Shown here: piece by piece, positions 36,235 through 44,458 of the stretch
Position numbering within the stretch: the stretch's first letter is position 1
Layout: every line of letters starts with the position of its first letter
Source of the DNA: CANMXU01 sp052030545
Lineage (GTDB): Bacteria > Pseudomonadota > Gammaproteobacteria > Enterobacterales > Alteromonadaceae
DNA: 64,000 bases
Direction of reading: 5' to 3'
Assembly: GCF_052030545.1 (NCBI RefSeq)
Contig: NZ_JBPDIH010000002.1
Span: 124,001-188,000, forward strand
Notes under the pieces: model-generated
Told to the model about the DNA's origin: nothing
The model's input: only the letters and a program-made list of their open reading frames with translations
Databases searched by the model: none
Program-made: the position numbers and the translations under genes

Positions 36235-37203
36235 ATGACACTGATCACTCAACAAAGTTTGCCTGCCTTTAATCAACTTCCACAAACGTACGCCATTGCT
36301 TTAGAGCAGTTCAGTGCAATTTCGTTATCTGGTGAAGATAAAACCAGTTATTTGCAAGGGCAAGTCACTTGTGATGTAACCGCATTAAACGAGCAACAAC
36401 TCGCTCATGGCGCACATTGCAACGCTAAAGGTAAAGTCTTTTCCGTATTTAGATTAATCAACCGCGACGATAGCCACTTATTAATGCAGCATCAAGCCAG
36501 CCTTGACGCTTCATTGGCTGAACTGCAAAAGTTTGGCGTTTTTTCAAAAGTGACCATAGAAAAAACATCACAATTAAGTTTTGCCGCACTAGCAGGCACC
36601 AACGCGAGTGAATACTTACTAAAAACATTTAATATCACCCCAGATAATTTATCACCTGTGGTGCAAGCTGACTCTACCACTTTAGTGTATATTGCCGGCC
36701 AAACGCCACGTTATTTATTAATAGACTCAGCTGAAAAAATTAACCAACACTTAACGAGTTTTGCTCTTCCGGTTTACCCACAGCAAGTTTGGCAATTATT
36801 AGAAATTACTGAAGGTTTCCCTAACCTTTCTTCACCTAGTATTGATGAATACGTACCGCAAATGCTTAACGTACATGCCATTCATGGCATAAGTTTCAAT
36901 AAAGGCTGTTATCTTGGTCAAGAAACTGTCGCCAGAATGCAATATTTAGGTAAAAATAAACGCGCACTCTTTGCTTTAACAGGCGCAGGCGATGTGGCGC
37001 CTGAAGCTGGTGGCAATATAGAAATTCAACTGGGTGAAAACTGGCGCAAAGGTGGCGATATCATTCAAAGCTACCAAGCAGACTCTGGCGAAATTTACCT
37101 GCAAGCGGTACTCGCAAACGATGTTGATACGCAAAGTAATTTGCGCGTTAAAGGCAATGAAAGTGTCACGCTACAGTTAATTGAACTACCTTATTCACTT
37201 TAA
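36235..37203 (+). CDS. ygfZ: tRNA-modifying protein YgfZ (folate-binding)
   Basis: Folate-dependent protein of the GcvT/COG0354 family that supports assembly or repair of certain Fe-S enzymes such as MiaB. The 322-residue protein has the hallmark KGCYLGQE around residues 223-230, with the functional Cys at 225, and the N-terminal block SLSGEDKTSYLQGQVTCDV. It is divergent from sdhE, the arrangement in E. coli. Confidence 0.95.
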   Translation: MTLITQQSLPAFNQLPQTYAIALEQFSAISLSGEDKTSYLQGQVTCDVTALNEQQLAHGAHCNAKGKVFSVFRLINRDDSHLLMQHQASLDASLAELQKFGVFSKVTIEKTSQLSFAALAGTNASEYLLKTFNITPDNLSPVVQADSTTLVYIAGQTPRYLLIDSAEKINQHLTSFALPVYPQQVWQLLEITEGFPNLSSPSIDEYVPQMLNVHAIHGISFNKGCYLGQETVARMQYLGKNKRALFALTGAGDVAPEAGGNIEIQLGENWRKGGDIIQSYQADSGEIYLQAVLANDVDTQSNLRVKGNESVTLQLIELPYSL

Positions 37204-37245
37204 ACAAATTTATTTAAATAAAATTAAGACCTAATAGGATCTCAA

Positions 37246-37734
37246 ATGAAAATAGCCCCTAACAAAGTTGTTGTCATGCATTACGCGGTTTCAGATAGCG
37301 AAGACACCTTAATCGACAGCTCATACGATCACTCGCCACTTGCAGTAATTCATGGCACAGGTTACCTGATCCCAGGTCTTGAAGATGCATTGCTTGACCA
37401 TGTAGTTGGCGACAAATTTGAAGTAGAAGTAGCTGCTGATCAAGCCTACGGCGAGCGTCATGACGGTTTTGTTCAGAAAGTACCAAAAGCCATGTTTGCA
37501 GAAATTGAAGATCTCGATGTAGGTACTCAGTTACGTGCCAGTACAGATGAAGGTGAGCAAACCGTTATTGTTGTTGAAGTTAGTGATGACGAAATTACCG
37601 TTGATGGTAATCACCCATTAGCAGGTATAGATTTAAAATTTGATGTTGAAATTTTAGAAGTGCGCGATGCAACTGAAGAAGAAATTGCCCACGGTCACGT
37701 GCATAGTGAAGGCGGTTGTGGTCATAACCACTAA
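37246..37734 (+). CDS. slyD: FKBP-type peptidyl-prolyl isomerase SlyD
   Basis: Cytosolic prolyl isomerase and chaperone with metal-binding tail, linked in E. coli to nickel insertion in hydrogenases. The 162-residue protein has the FKBP core (IAPNKVVVMHYAVSDSEDTL, HGTGYLIPGLEDALLDH, GNHPLAGIDLKFDVEILEV) and a short His/Cys tail (AHGHVHSEGGCGHNH), shorter than that of E. coli SlyD. AGGAT precedes the ATG. A repetitive spacer and a hairpin follow the gene. Confidence 0.95.
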   Translation: MKIAPNKVVVMHYAVSDSEDTLIDSSYDHSPLAVIHGTGYLIPGLEDALLDHVVGDKFEVEVAADQAYGERHDGFVQKVPKAMFAEIEDLDVGTQLRASTDEGEQTVIVVEVSDDEITVDGNHPLAGIDLKFDVEILEVRDATEEEIAHGHVHSEGGCGHNH

Positions 37735-37744
37735 GCAGTAAGTT

Positions 37745-37830
37745 TTAAGCTTGAAGTAACAAGTTAAAAGCTCCAAGCTTGAAGCTGCAAGATTAAAGCT
37801 TTAAGTGATAAGCTTGTAGCTGTAAGCTTA
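37745..37830. repeat. Degenerate AAGCTTGAAGCT-type repeat array
   Basis: About 85 bases downstream of slyD made of imperfect units of roughly 8-12 bases around AAGCTT/AAGCTC/AAGCTG, with both orientations mixed. Similar spacers can arise by slippage. No function is assigned. Confidence 0.5.
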
Positions 37831-37837
37831 ATAATTC

Positions 37838-37861
37838 AGCGCAGTGATACCCCACTGCGCT
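37838..37861. terminator. GC-rich hairpin downstream of slyD
   Basis: Perfect nine-base arms AGCGCAGTG (37838-37846) and CACTGCGCT (37853-37861) around a six-base loop, lying between convergent genes. The stem is strong but no T-run follows on either strand, so termination efficiency is uncertain. Confidence 0.55.
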
Positions 37862-37917
37862 AAACTCCTTACTAAGCTAATCGCTTGTACATTCCCTTAT
37901 ACTATTAAATAAGCTAC

Positions 37918-39711
37918 TTAGCCAAACAAGTCACCTAGTTTGCCTTTTAACTTATCTTTAACTTTGTCTTTGGCTTTATCTTTAAGTTCATCTTGTTTTT
38001 GCTTAACAATATCTGAATTTTTCAACTCATCAAGCGCACCATCAGTATCACCTAGCAACTTATCAAATGCTAAAATTTCGCCGCTGGCATCGTCATTTAA
38101 ACTTAATGCGCTTGCCAATTTATCATTTAAACCTGAATTAACTTGTGATTTAAAACCGGTAAGCTTTTGTTGAAGCTGCGCTGAAATAGTGTCTTTTAAA
38201 ATATTATTCAAAGGTGAGTCAATCGCAAACTCGGGCGACAACATAGGTCCCGTTGCTGATATACCTAATGCTAAGCTGTCCATCGCTTTAAAGGTATCAA
38301 TAACCATATTGGTCACTTTACTATCACCACTGCCTGCAAATACCGCTTCTGACAAATTTAGGCTATTTTCGCTGACAATATTACCTTGGTTAAGCGAAAA
38401 ATTTCCTTTTCCTGCCAACGCTGCTTTTTCAATCGCTAACGAGAACTTACTGCTGTCTTGTAATGCCACTTGCGCAAGCTGAACTTGGTTAAAGTTCCAT
38501 ATGCCTTCGCCTTTAACATCATTTTCTTGATTAAGGGAAAAATCCCCTGTTAAGCGCGCATCGCCACCATCGAGTAAATTGGTCGACTCAACATTATAAG
38601 TGGTTGGTTTATTCCGTAGCCAATGTTGGTAATTGAGCTCTTCAATGTTGGCAAGAAAATCACCTTGTGGAGAAACAATAGAAATTTTCGCTTTTTTGAT
38701 CAGAAAGTCCGGCAAAGGATTATCTTCACTAAAGTGAACAAATCGACCTTTATCGCCTAAACTGACTTCTTCAGGTTTTTCATTATTGCCCGATAAAAGT
38801 GGTTTAATTTTTTCTAAAAACAACTGAGTGTAATCGTAGTAATCGCGTGCCTGTTCGCCAAATAGCATATGCGCAAAATCGGCGCCGTCAACCTTGTCTA
38901 ACTGGTATTTGCTTTCAATGTTTTGCCAGTCTTGCTGCGGTGCATTTTTCAGCGCAACGGTTTGCTCGGTTAACAAGTCTTTGCTTTGTTGTAACTGCTC
39001 TTTCGCTTGCTTAACAATTGCTTGGTCCGCTTTAAATGATTGTTTAATTTTATCAAAATCAGCTTTTAATTTTTCAATATCAGCCAAGCTTTTCACTTTA
39101 ACTTTTGAAAGCGCTTTAACTTGTGCTTTGTATTCATCAAGCTTTTCTTTACTTGGTAACTTCGCTTTTAGAGCCGTGAGTTTTTCCTTCTCTGCATGAT
39201 AGGTTTGCTCTAGCAATTTGCCTTGTTTTATCGTTAATAAATCTGCGTTATCAAGCAAGGTTTGCGGATCAGGTAAACTAATATCAGGCGTGGAAAATAA
39301 TTCACGCTCGCCACTTTCTTCATCAAGTGCTTGTGCAATGTCTTTAGTGACTTTACCCGGTGTTGCACGTTGAGATGAAAAGGCAAGTTTATCAACAACA
39401 ACGTCTTCAATAATCACTTTGCCAAAAAGGTATTGCCAAACATCAACGCTAGCGGTTGCTTGTGCAAAGCTCACTAAGTTAGTTGTTGGTTTGTCAGGGT
39501 CTGTCGCCTGAAAACCCAAAACCGTTAACTCGACTGGGCTGTAATTAATTTCAACGGATTCAACATTCACTTCTGCCCCTAAATAATAACTACCACCGTA
39601 TTCAATACCATTTTTAACAAGTGTTTCAATAAACAAATAGATAAATGCAGCAATAAGCAATATCACCACAACAAAACTAGCCAAGCCCTGCCAACGTAAG
39701 TAACGACTCAT
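37918..39711 (-). CDS. TIGR03545-family protein (coiled-coil, single membrane anchor)
   Basis: A 597-residue protein with one N-terminal membrane segment (about 10-32) and a largely periplasmic body. Residues about 170-255 form a long Lys/Glu/Gln-rich coiled coil, followed by an AsmA-like repetitive beta region (LLDGGDARLTGDFSLNQ..., LALGISATGPM). The C-terminus is very Lys/Asp-rich. It belongs to the TIGR03545 family of unknown function. It overlaps the next gene upstream (TIGR03546) by a single base, and the two families are almost always found together, so a joint envelope role is likely. Confidence 0.88.
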   Translation of the reverse strand: MSRYLRWQGLASFVVVILLIAAFIYLFIETLVKNGIEYGGSYYLGAEVNVESVEINYSPVELTVLGFQATDPDKPTTNLVSFAQATASVDVWQYLFGKVIIEDVVVDKLAFSSQRATPGKVTKDIAQALDEESGERELFSTPDISLPDPQTLLDNADLLTIKQGKLLEQTYHAEKEKLTALKAKLPSKEKLDEYKAQVKALSKVKVKSLADIEKLKADFDKIKQSFKADQAIVKQAKEQLQQSKDLLTEQTVALKNAPQQDWQNIESKYQLDKVDGADFAHMLFGEQARDYYDYTQLFLEKIKPLLSGNNEKPEEVSLGDKGRFVHFSEDNPLPDFLIKKAKISIVSPQGDFLANIEELNYQHWLRNKPTTYNVESTNLLDGGDARLTGDFSLNQENDVKGEGIWNFNQVQLAQVALQDSSKFSLAIEKAALAGKGNFSLNQGNIVSENSLNLSEAVFAGSGDSKVTNMVIDTFKAMDSLALGISATGPMLSPEFAIDSPLNNILKDTISAQLQQKLTGFKSQVNSGLNDKLASALSLNDDASGEILAFDKLLGDTDGALDELKNSDIVKQKQDELKDKAKDKVKDKLKGKLGDLFG

Positions 39712-40229
39712 TATAATTCTCCTTGTCCGGAAACTTGCAAGTAAAGACGGTAGAAACGTGAGCCTTTCAACGCTTTTACAATTCTGAATTTTTCAAAGGT
39801 GGCTTTAATATGCACGCGATATTTTACAATTAAGGTTTTGACAATAAAGTACAAAGGCACTGCCAAAATAAGGCCAACGACTAACGCGCCCAAGGTGTAA
39901 GTATGGTGCCAATGACCAAGCTTAAACAGTGATAATTGATATAAGCCGGTAAACAGACTATTTAATGATTCCGAAGTTAGTAAAGACTCACCCACTTGAA
40001 CAATTACCGCTGATAACAAATAACTAATACCAGAGAAAAACCCTACCGCTAAAATAAAGGCGCCTAAGTGAACTCTAACTAGCAAAACAAAAAATAAAAT
40101 AATTAGGTTTTGCAGGGTAAATAATGGCGCCAAGCCAACAACAAAACCTAAAGTGATTGCCAAGGCAATTTGCCGAGTTGAACTTTCAGAGTTCAGGGCA
40201 TGAAATAATTTAGCCAATAACGTGAGCAT
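39711..40229 (-). CDS. TIGR03546-family (DUF2062-like) membrane protein
   Basis: A 172-residue inner-membrane protein with several hydrophobic segments (ALAITLGFVVGLAPLFTLQN, ILFFVLLVRVHLGAFILAV, GISYLLSAVIVQV, LGALVVGLILAVPLYFI). A strong AAGGAG sits five to six bases before the ATG at 40229. The stop overlaps the start of the TIGR03545 gene by one base. Function unknown. Confidence 0.88.
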   Translation of the reverse strand: MLTLLAKLFHALNSESSTRQIALAITLGFVVGLAPLFTLQNLIILFFVLLVRVHLGAFILAVGFFSGISYLLSAVIVQVGESLLTSESLNSLFTGLYQLSLFKLGHWHHTYTLGALVVGLILAVPLYFIVKTLIVKYRVHIKATFEKFRIVKALKGSRFYRLYLQVSGQGEL

Positions 40230-40302
40230 TTTTTCTCCTTAATGATGCTTAGCCTATTGATCACTTAAACGGTTTAAGCAATAAATTTACAATCTATAGT
40301 TA

Positions 40303-41076
40303 TTATGATTCTTTTCTGGTAAATACCCAATCATTGCCCTTACTTAAATCGTCACTGTATTGGTAACCTGCCAAATCGAATGCTTTAAGTGATTCAAGAT
40401 CCGTGATTTTATTTTCAATAATATACCTTGCCATTAAGCCTCGCGCTTTTTTAGCAAAGAAACTGATCATTTTATATTGACCGTTTTTCCAGTCTTTAAA
40501 CGCGGGCGTAATAATGTTGGCTTGTAACTGTTTTTTCTTCACTGACTTAAAATATTCATTAGAAGCTAGATTCACTAAAATATCATCGCCCTGCTCAGCA
40601 AGCGCATTATTGAGTTCATTAGTAATAATATCGCCCCAGAATTGGTACAAGTTACTACCCCGCTCATTCGCAAGTTTAGTTCCCATTTCTAAACGATACG
40701 CCTGCATTAAATCTAACGGCTTTAATAAGCCATACAAACCAGACAATATGCGCATATGCGTTTGAGCAAAGTCAAAGTCTTGCTCGGTGAAAGATGCTGC
40801 ATCTAAGCCGGTATAAACATCGCCATTGAATGCTAACACCGCTTGGCGGGCGTTATCGGTCGTAAAAGGCTGCTGCCACTGTCCAAACCTTGCGGCGTTT
40901 AGCCCTGCCAATTTATCACTAATACTCATTAAGCTTGAAATATCAGCCGGAGAAAGTTTAACGCATTTATCAATAAGCAACTGGCTATGCTCAAGTAACG
41001 TAGGTTGGCTAAACGTCTGTGTTGCTAGAGGAGAGTCATAATCTAAATTTTTTGCAGGAGAAACAACAAGTAACAT
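40303..41076 (-). CDS. yaaA: Peroxide stress protein YaaA
   Basis: DUF328/UPF0246 protein induced by peroxide in E. coli that limits unincorporated iron. From the ATG at 41076 it is 257 residues and begins MLLVVSPAKNLDYDSPL, matching E. coli YaaA length (258). Conserved blocks: MSISDKLAGLNAARF, AVLAFNGDVYTGLDA, LSGLYGLLKPLDLMQAYRLE, LVNLASNEYFKSV. The upstream TTG at 41088 would add four residues and is less likely. It is divergent from tal. Confidence 0.94.
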   Translation of the reverse strand: MLLVVSPAKNLDYDSPLATQTFSQPTLLEHSQLLIDKCVKLSPADISSLMSISDKLAGLNAARFGQWQQPFTTDNARQAVLAFNGDVYTGLDAASFTEQDFDFAQTHMRILSGLYGLLKPLDLMQAYRLEMGTKLANERGSNLYQFWGDIITNELNNALAEQGDDILVNLASNEYFKSVKKKQLQANIITPAFKDWKNGQYKMISFFAKKARGLMARYIIENKITDLESLKAFDLAGYQYSDDLSKGNDWVFTRKES

Positions 41077-41413
41077 CGTAATATTCAACTATATCTAACG
41101 GGAATGATAACTAATTCTATCCCATAGAATTCACAAATGAAAAGTAAATGATATAAGTGCAACAAAACAATCATAAAAGTCAGTTAAAACATACTTGCTA
41201 AATTACGAAAATTTGTTTCAAATAGAGCTGTAGTGGCACCTTCAACCAAGGTTATTGTGCTTTTACCCGATTTCAACAAAATTTTGTTGTTTTATTTCTA
41301 AATAAATACTTATTTACATAGCAACTGATTCACACAATTGCAGCAGTGATTATGCAAATAAGTATTAACAGAACACTTTCACAGATAAGTGAATAAACTT
41401 TATAGGATATGTT
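41077..41413. promoter_or_regulatory. Divergent region yaaA / tal with a 15-bp inverted repeat
   Basis: About 340 AT-rich bases without a gene. Two arms, 41305-41319 (AATACTTATTTACAT) and 41352-41366 (ATGCAAATAAGTATT), form an inverted repeat with one mismatch and a 32-base spacer. The right arm ends 47 bases before the tal ATG. An overlapping small palindrome TAAATAA/TTATTTA spans 41299-41316. It could be an operator pair or a leader hairpin of tal. Confidence 0.5.
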
Positions 41414-42367
41414 ATGGCTAACCAGCTTTCTCAACTTAAACAAATGACCACAGTTGTTGCCGATACTGGCGATATTGAAGCAATTGCAAAATTTCAACCT
41501 GAAGATGCAACGACTAACCCGTCACTGCTATTAAAAGCTGCAGCATTGCCAAACTACCAAAACTTACTAACTGAGGCCGTTACTTGGGCAAAAGCACAGT
41601 CAAGTGATGCTACACAACAAGTTATTGATGCTGCAGACAAGTTGTCAGTATTAATTGGTTTAGAAATTTTAAAAACGGTACCTGGTCGCATTTCAACAGA
41701 AGTAGATGCGCGTTTATCATTTGACACTCAAGCCTCTATTGCTAAAGCGCATAAACTAATCGGCATGTATAACGAAGCAGGTATTAGCAACGACCGTATT
41801 TTAATTAAATTGGCGTCAACGTGGGAAGGTATTAAAGCGGCTGAACAATTAGAAAAAGAAGGTATTAACTGTAACCTAACCTTACTATTCAGTTTTGCAC
41901 AAGCACAAGCCTGTGCAGAAGCTGGCGTTTACTTAATTTCACCATTTGTTGGTCGTATTCTAGACTGGTACAAAAAAGATACGGGTAAAACAGAATATGC
42001 TGCTAATGAAGATCCAGGCATAGTTTCAGTAACTTCAATTTATAACTACTACAAAGCCAAAGGCTACAATACGGTTGTAATGGGCGCGAGCTTTAGAAAT
42101 GTCGGTGAAATTTTAGAATTAGCAGGTTGTGATCGTTTAACCATCAGCCCTAATTTACTTGATGAACTTGCCAATACAGAAGCAGAAGTTAGCCAAAAAT
42201 TATTTGCTGACCAACCTGCACTTGCTGCAGAAAGTGCGTTAACTGAATCAGCATTTCGTTGGGAGATGAATCAAGATGCAATGGCGACTGAAAAGTTAGC
42301 AGAAGGTATTCGTAACTTCGCGATAGATCAAGAAATTTTAGAAAAACAATTAGCAGAAATGCTTTAA
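41414..42367 (+). CDS. tal: Transaldolase
   Basis: Non-oxidative pentose phosphate enzyme that moves a dihydroxyacetone unit from sedoheptulose 7-phosphate to glyceraldehyde 3-phosphate. The 317-residue TIM barrel has the signatures TTNPSLLLKAA (around residues 34-44) and ILIKLASTWEGIKAAE with the Schiff-base Lys near position 132. TAGGAT precedes the ATG. In this window it stands alone, followed by a small DUF3545-like gene. Confidence 0.97.
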   Translation: MANQLSQLKQMTTVVADTGDIEAIAKFQPEDATTNPSLLLKAAALPNYQNLLTEAVTWAKAQSSDATQQVIDAADKLSVLIGLEILKTVPGRISTEVDARLSFDTQASIAKAHKLIGMYNEAGISNDRILIKLASTWEGIKAAEQLEKEGINCNLTLLFSFAQAQACAEAGVYLISPFVGRILDWYKKDTGKTEYAANEDPGIVSVTSIYNYYKAKGYNTVVMGASFRNVGEILELAGCDRLTISPNLLDELANTEAEVSQKLFADQPALAAESALTESAFRWEMNQDAMATEKLAEGIRNFAIDQEILEKQLAEML

Positions 42368-42499
42368 TTAACGCCAGTTTATCGCTACTTTTTATCAGTT
42401 TTTTGCTGCTTTTAAAGACAATTATTTTGTAAAAAGTGTTCTATTTTCTTCAACATTGTGTTATTAAAACAATGCAGTTGTAGATAAAAGGAGCACTCT

Positions 42500-42670
42500 A
42501 TGGATAAACTTCAACAAGTTTTGAGCCCATCAAATAAAACAGCAAAAACAAGTGGCAGCAATAAAAAAAGAAAGTGGCGTGAAATAGAACAACTGAAAGA
42601 CCAGTACCAACTAGAAAAAGACCTCAAAGTCTTTGAAGATTCATTAGAACATATGTTGGACGAGTTTTAG
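42500..42670 (+). CDS. DUF3545-like small protein
   Basis: A 56-residue, highly charged protein starting MDKLQQVLSPSNKT, with the core KKRKWREIEQLKDQYQLEKD and an acidic end (LEHMLDEF). AAGGAG lies seven bases before the ATG and a strong terminator follows 15 bases after the stop, so it is clearly expressed as a unit. The KRKWREIE core resembles DUF3545 proteins of Vibrio and Shewanella, of unknown function. No transmembrane segment; cytosolic. Confidence 0.82.
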   Translation: MDKLQQVLSPSNKTAKTSGSNKKRKWREIEQLKDQYQLEKDLKVFEDSLEHMLDEF

Positions 42671-42684
42671 CATTAAAACTAAAT

Positions 42685-42712
42685 AAAAAACCCGGTAACT
42701 ACCGGGTTTTTT
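42685..42712 (+). terminator. Intrinsic terminator after the DUF3545-like gene
   Basis: The stem CCCGGT/ACCGGG with flanking A-run and T-run has an AACT loop at 42697-42700. A strong, possibly bidirectional terminator. Confidence 0.93.
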
Positions 42713-42885
42713 ATTAACTGAGCTCAGCTTAACTAGGGGCTTTTGAGGTTAAATTTCATTCAAAGTAAACGCTTTTTGTTTAAGGCGTGAACAACACTGC
42801 ATGGTTGTTCCATGTAAGTTGTGAACAACGATGAAGAAATAGCGTTTAGTTGAATCCAAGGGCTGCGTTTCTAGGCATTTATACC

Positions 42886-42983
42886 GCATTATTGCGCTTT
42901 CATGTGGAATAACCACATAGCAATCGCAATGCTTTGTCTAAATACCGATAAACTGCGGCAAAAATAAACACGAAAGATCAACA
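42886..42983. repeat. Dispersed structured intergenic repeat, copy A
   Basis: A 98-base element in the 331-base spacer between the DUF3545-like gene and 43002. It starts GCATTAT and ends AAAGATCAACA, and aligns nearly without gaps with copy B at 51142-51240. Inside, ATGTGG (42902-42907) pairs with CCACAT (42913-42918), and outer GCATT/AATGC arms can pair as well, so it folds as a nested hairpin. The rest of the spacer (42713-42885) holds a seven-base inverted repeat GAACAAC/GTTGTTC (42789-42810) but no gene. Confidence 0.72.
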
Positions 42984-43001
42984 TCCCCTAAGAAAAGACA
43001 A

Positions 43002-43523
43002 ATGACTTCTTCCCCATCAGTAACAGGTTTAGGCAATAACAAGGCCTTACTGAATGTATATATTGAAAATATTCCCCCATTAGAGCAGTACCAAACATTA
43101 TCAACGATTCAAGCATTGGTGCCTGGTGAAATTCATCAGATCGCACAACTTACAGGCAATCATTGGCGAAAAATTTTCAATGTATTTGCCAAACTGTGTT
43201 TTGAATTAGCGCCACTGAAATACCAAACATGGCAACAATATCGTGACCAAGAATTATTGCAATCTCATAGTAATCAATGCTTGTACTTCACTCCCTTTCA
43301 GTCCCTGAAAGTTGAAAATAGCAATGAAGCTAGCGTGACTCTCATCATGGGAAAAACCTATGCAAATAAGCTTAATTTGGCCGAGCAGTGCTATTGGCTT
43401 AATGAGTATTTTGCCATTAACCAAGAGCAGCGTTTGATTATTTGTCCATATTTTGACTATCGGCAATTATCCAATATTAAAATTAGTCAATTGGCTGTGC
43501 TGATCAAACAACTGCAAAATTAA
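43002..43523 (+). CDS. Conserved hypothetical protein
   Basis: A 173-residue soluble protein with no signal peptide or membrane segment. It starts MTSSPSVTGLGNNKALLNVY and contains a central HWRKIFNVFAKLCFELAP helix, an LYFTPFQS strand and a C-terminal half with ICPYFDYRQLSN. I do not recognise a named family. Codon use resembles that of its neighbours. The AAGAAAAG region before the ATG is a weak ribosome binding site. It is followed by the CBM9-like gene 95 bases away, so separate transcripts are likely. Confidence 0.75.
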   Translation: MTSSPSVTGLGNNKALLNVYIENIPPLEQYQTLSTIQALVPGEIHQIAQLTGNHWRKIFNVFAKLCFELAPLKYQTWQQYRDQELLQSHSNQCLYFTPFQSLKVENSNEASVTLIMGKTYANKLNLAEQCYWLNEYFAINQEQRLIICPYFDYRQLSNIKISQLAVLIKQLQN

Positions 43524-43618
43524 TTTTTAAAAAGCACGACTAAAAGTAAATATTTGTAAGTTACAAATCCTTTCTTTAGTATAGATATACCCACTTAGCA
43601 TTGCGTTAAAATAAAATT

Positions 43619-44356
43619 ATGACTTATCTCGTTCGTAGCATTGCACTGTTAACTTTTATTATTGTTAGCGCTAATGCCAAGCCACTTGTCATCGTAAACT
43701 TAACTGAAAAAGCCTCTGCGCAGCAAAACCAATCAAACAGCACTACTACAAACATTGATGGCAAGCTAACAGAGCCGCTTTGGCAAAAAGCAACAAAAGT
43801 TGATAACTTTAGCCTACCTTGGCGCAAGCACATTCCACAAGCAACAGTATTTAAGAGCTTTATCGATGACAAGGATTTTTATTTTGCCTTTCAGGTCAAT
43901 GATAATGAGATTGTTATACAAGAAAATATTAGCGATGAAATTGACGTTGCCAGCCAAGACCGTGTCGAGATATTTATCTCAAAACATCATGACCTATCCG
44001 TTTATTATTGCATTGAAATCGATGCTAAAGGGCGAGTGCTCGATTACAAAGCTAAGATCTATCGCCAATTTGATCAAAGCTGGCAACTTGATCAGCTTAA
44101 CATCGCCAGCACCATAAACGAAAATGGTTACACCATAGAAGGCAAGTTCCCCCTATCTGAACTTGCCAAAATTGGCTTAGGTGAAAATCAGTTCTACATA
44201 GGACTCTTTAGAGCTGACTATAGTTCCTCAACTGTTGTAGGTTCATCAATTATTAAGAAAAGCGATATTCAGTGGATAAGCTGGATTAACCCTAATATTG
44301 CTCAGCCAGACTTTCATATTCCTGAGGTGTTTCACCCTGCTGTGCTATCGAAATGA
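43619..44356 (+). CDS. Secreted CBM9-like carbohydrate-binding protein
   Basis: A 245-residue protein with a signal peptide (about 1-20, ending SANAKP) and a single domain that begins NIDGKLTEPLWQKATKVDNF, the usual opening of family 9 carbohydrate-binding modules. Further matches are DRVEIFISKHH, YYCIEIDAKGRVLDYKA and GYTIEGKFPLSEL. No catalytic domain is attached. CBM9-like domains bind the ends of plant or algal glycans; some lone versions occur next to transporters and enzymes. The gene converges with an SGNH lipoprotein gene. Ligand unknown. Confidence 0.8.
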   Translation: MTYLVRSIALLTFIIVSANAKPLVIVNLTEKASAQQNQSNSTTTNIDGKLTEPLWQKATKVDNFSLPWRKHIPQATVFKSFIDDKDFYFAFQVNDNEIVIQENISDEIDVASQDRVEIFISKHHDLSVYYCIEIDAKGRVLDYKAKIYRQFDQSWQLDQLNIASTINENGYTIEGKFPLSELAKIGLGENQFYIGLFRADYSSSTVVGSSIIKKSDIQWISWINPNIAQPDFHIPEVFHPAVLSK

Positions 44357-44458
44357 CATGCTTACGGCAAAGTTTTTAAAGCAACTATTGTTAAATAGCT
44401 ACTTTAAAATTACTGGCGCTAATACTCGACAGAAAACGGCAAGTAATATTCACCTTTG

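Noticed and set aside
37745..37861. Possible CRISPR-like array after slyD
   Set aside because: Units are short, imperfect and mixed in orientation, without regular spacers or neighbouring cas genes.
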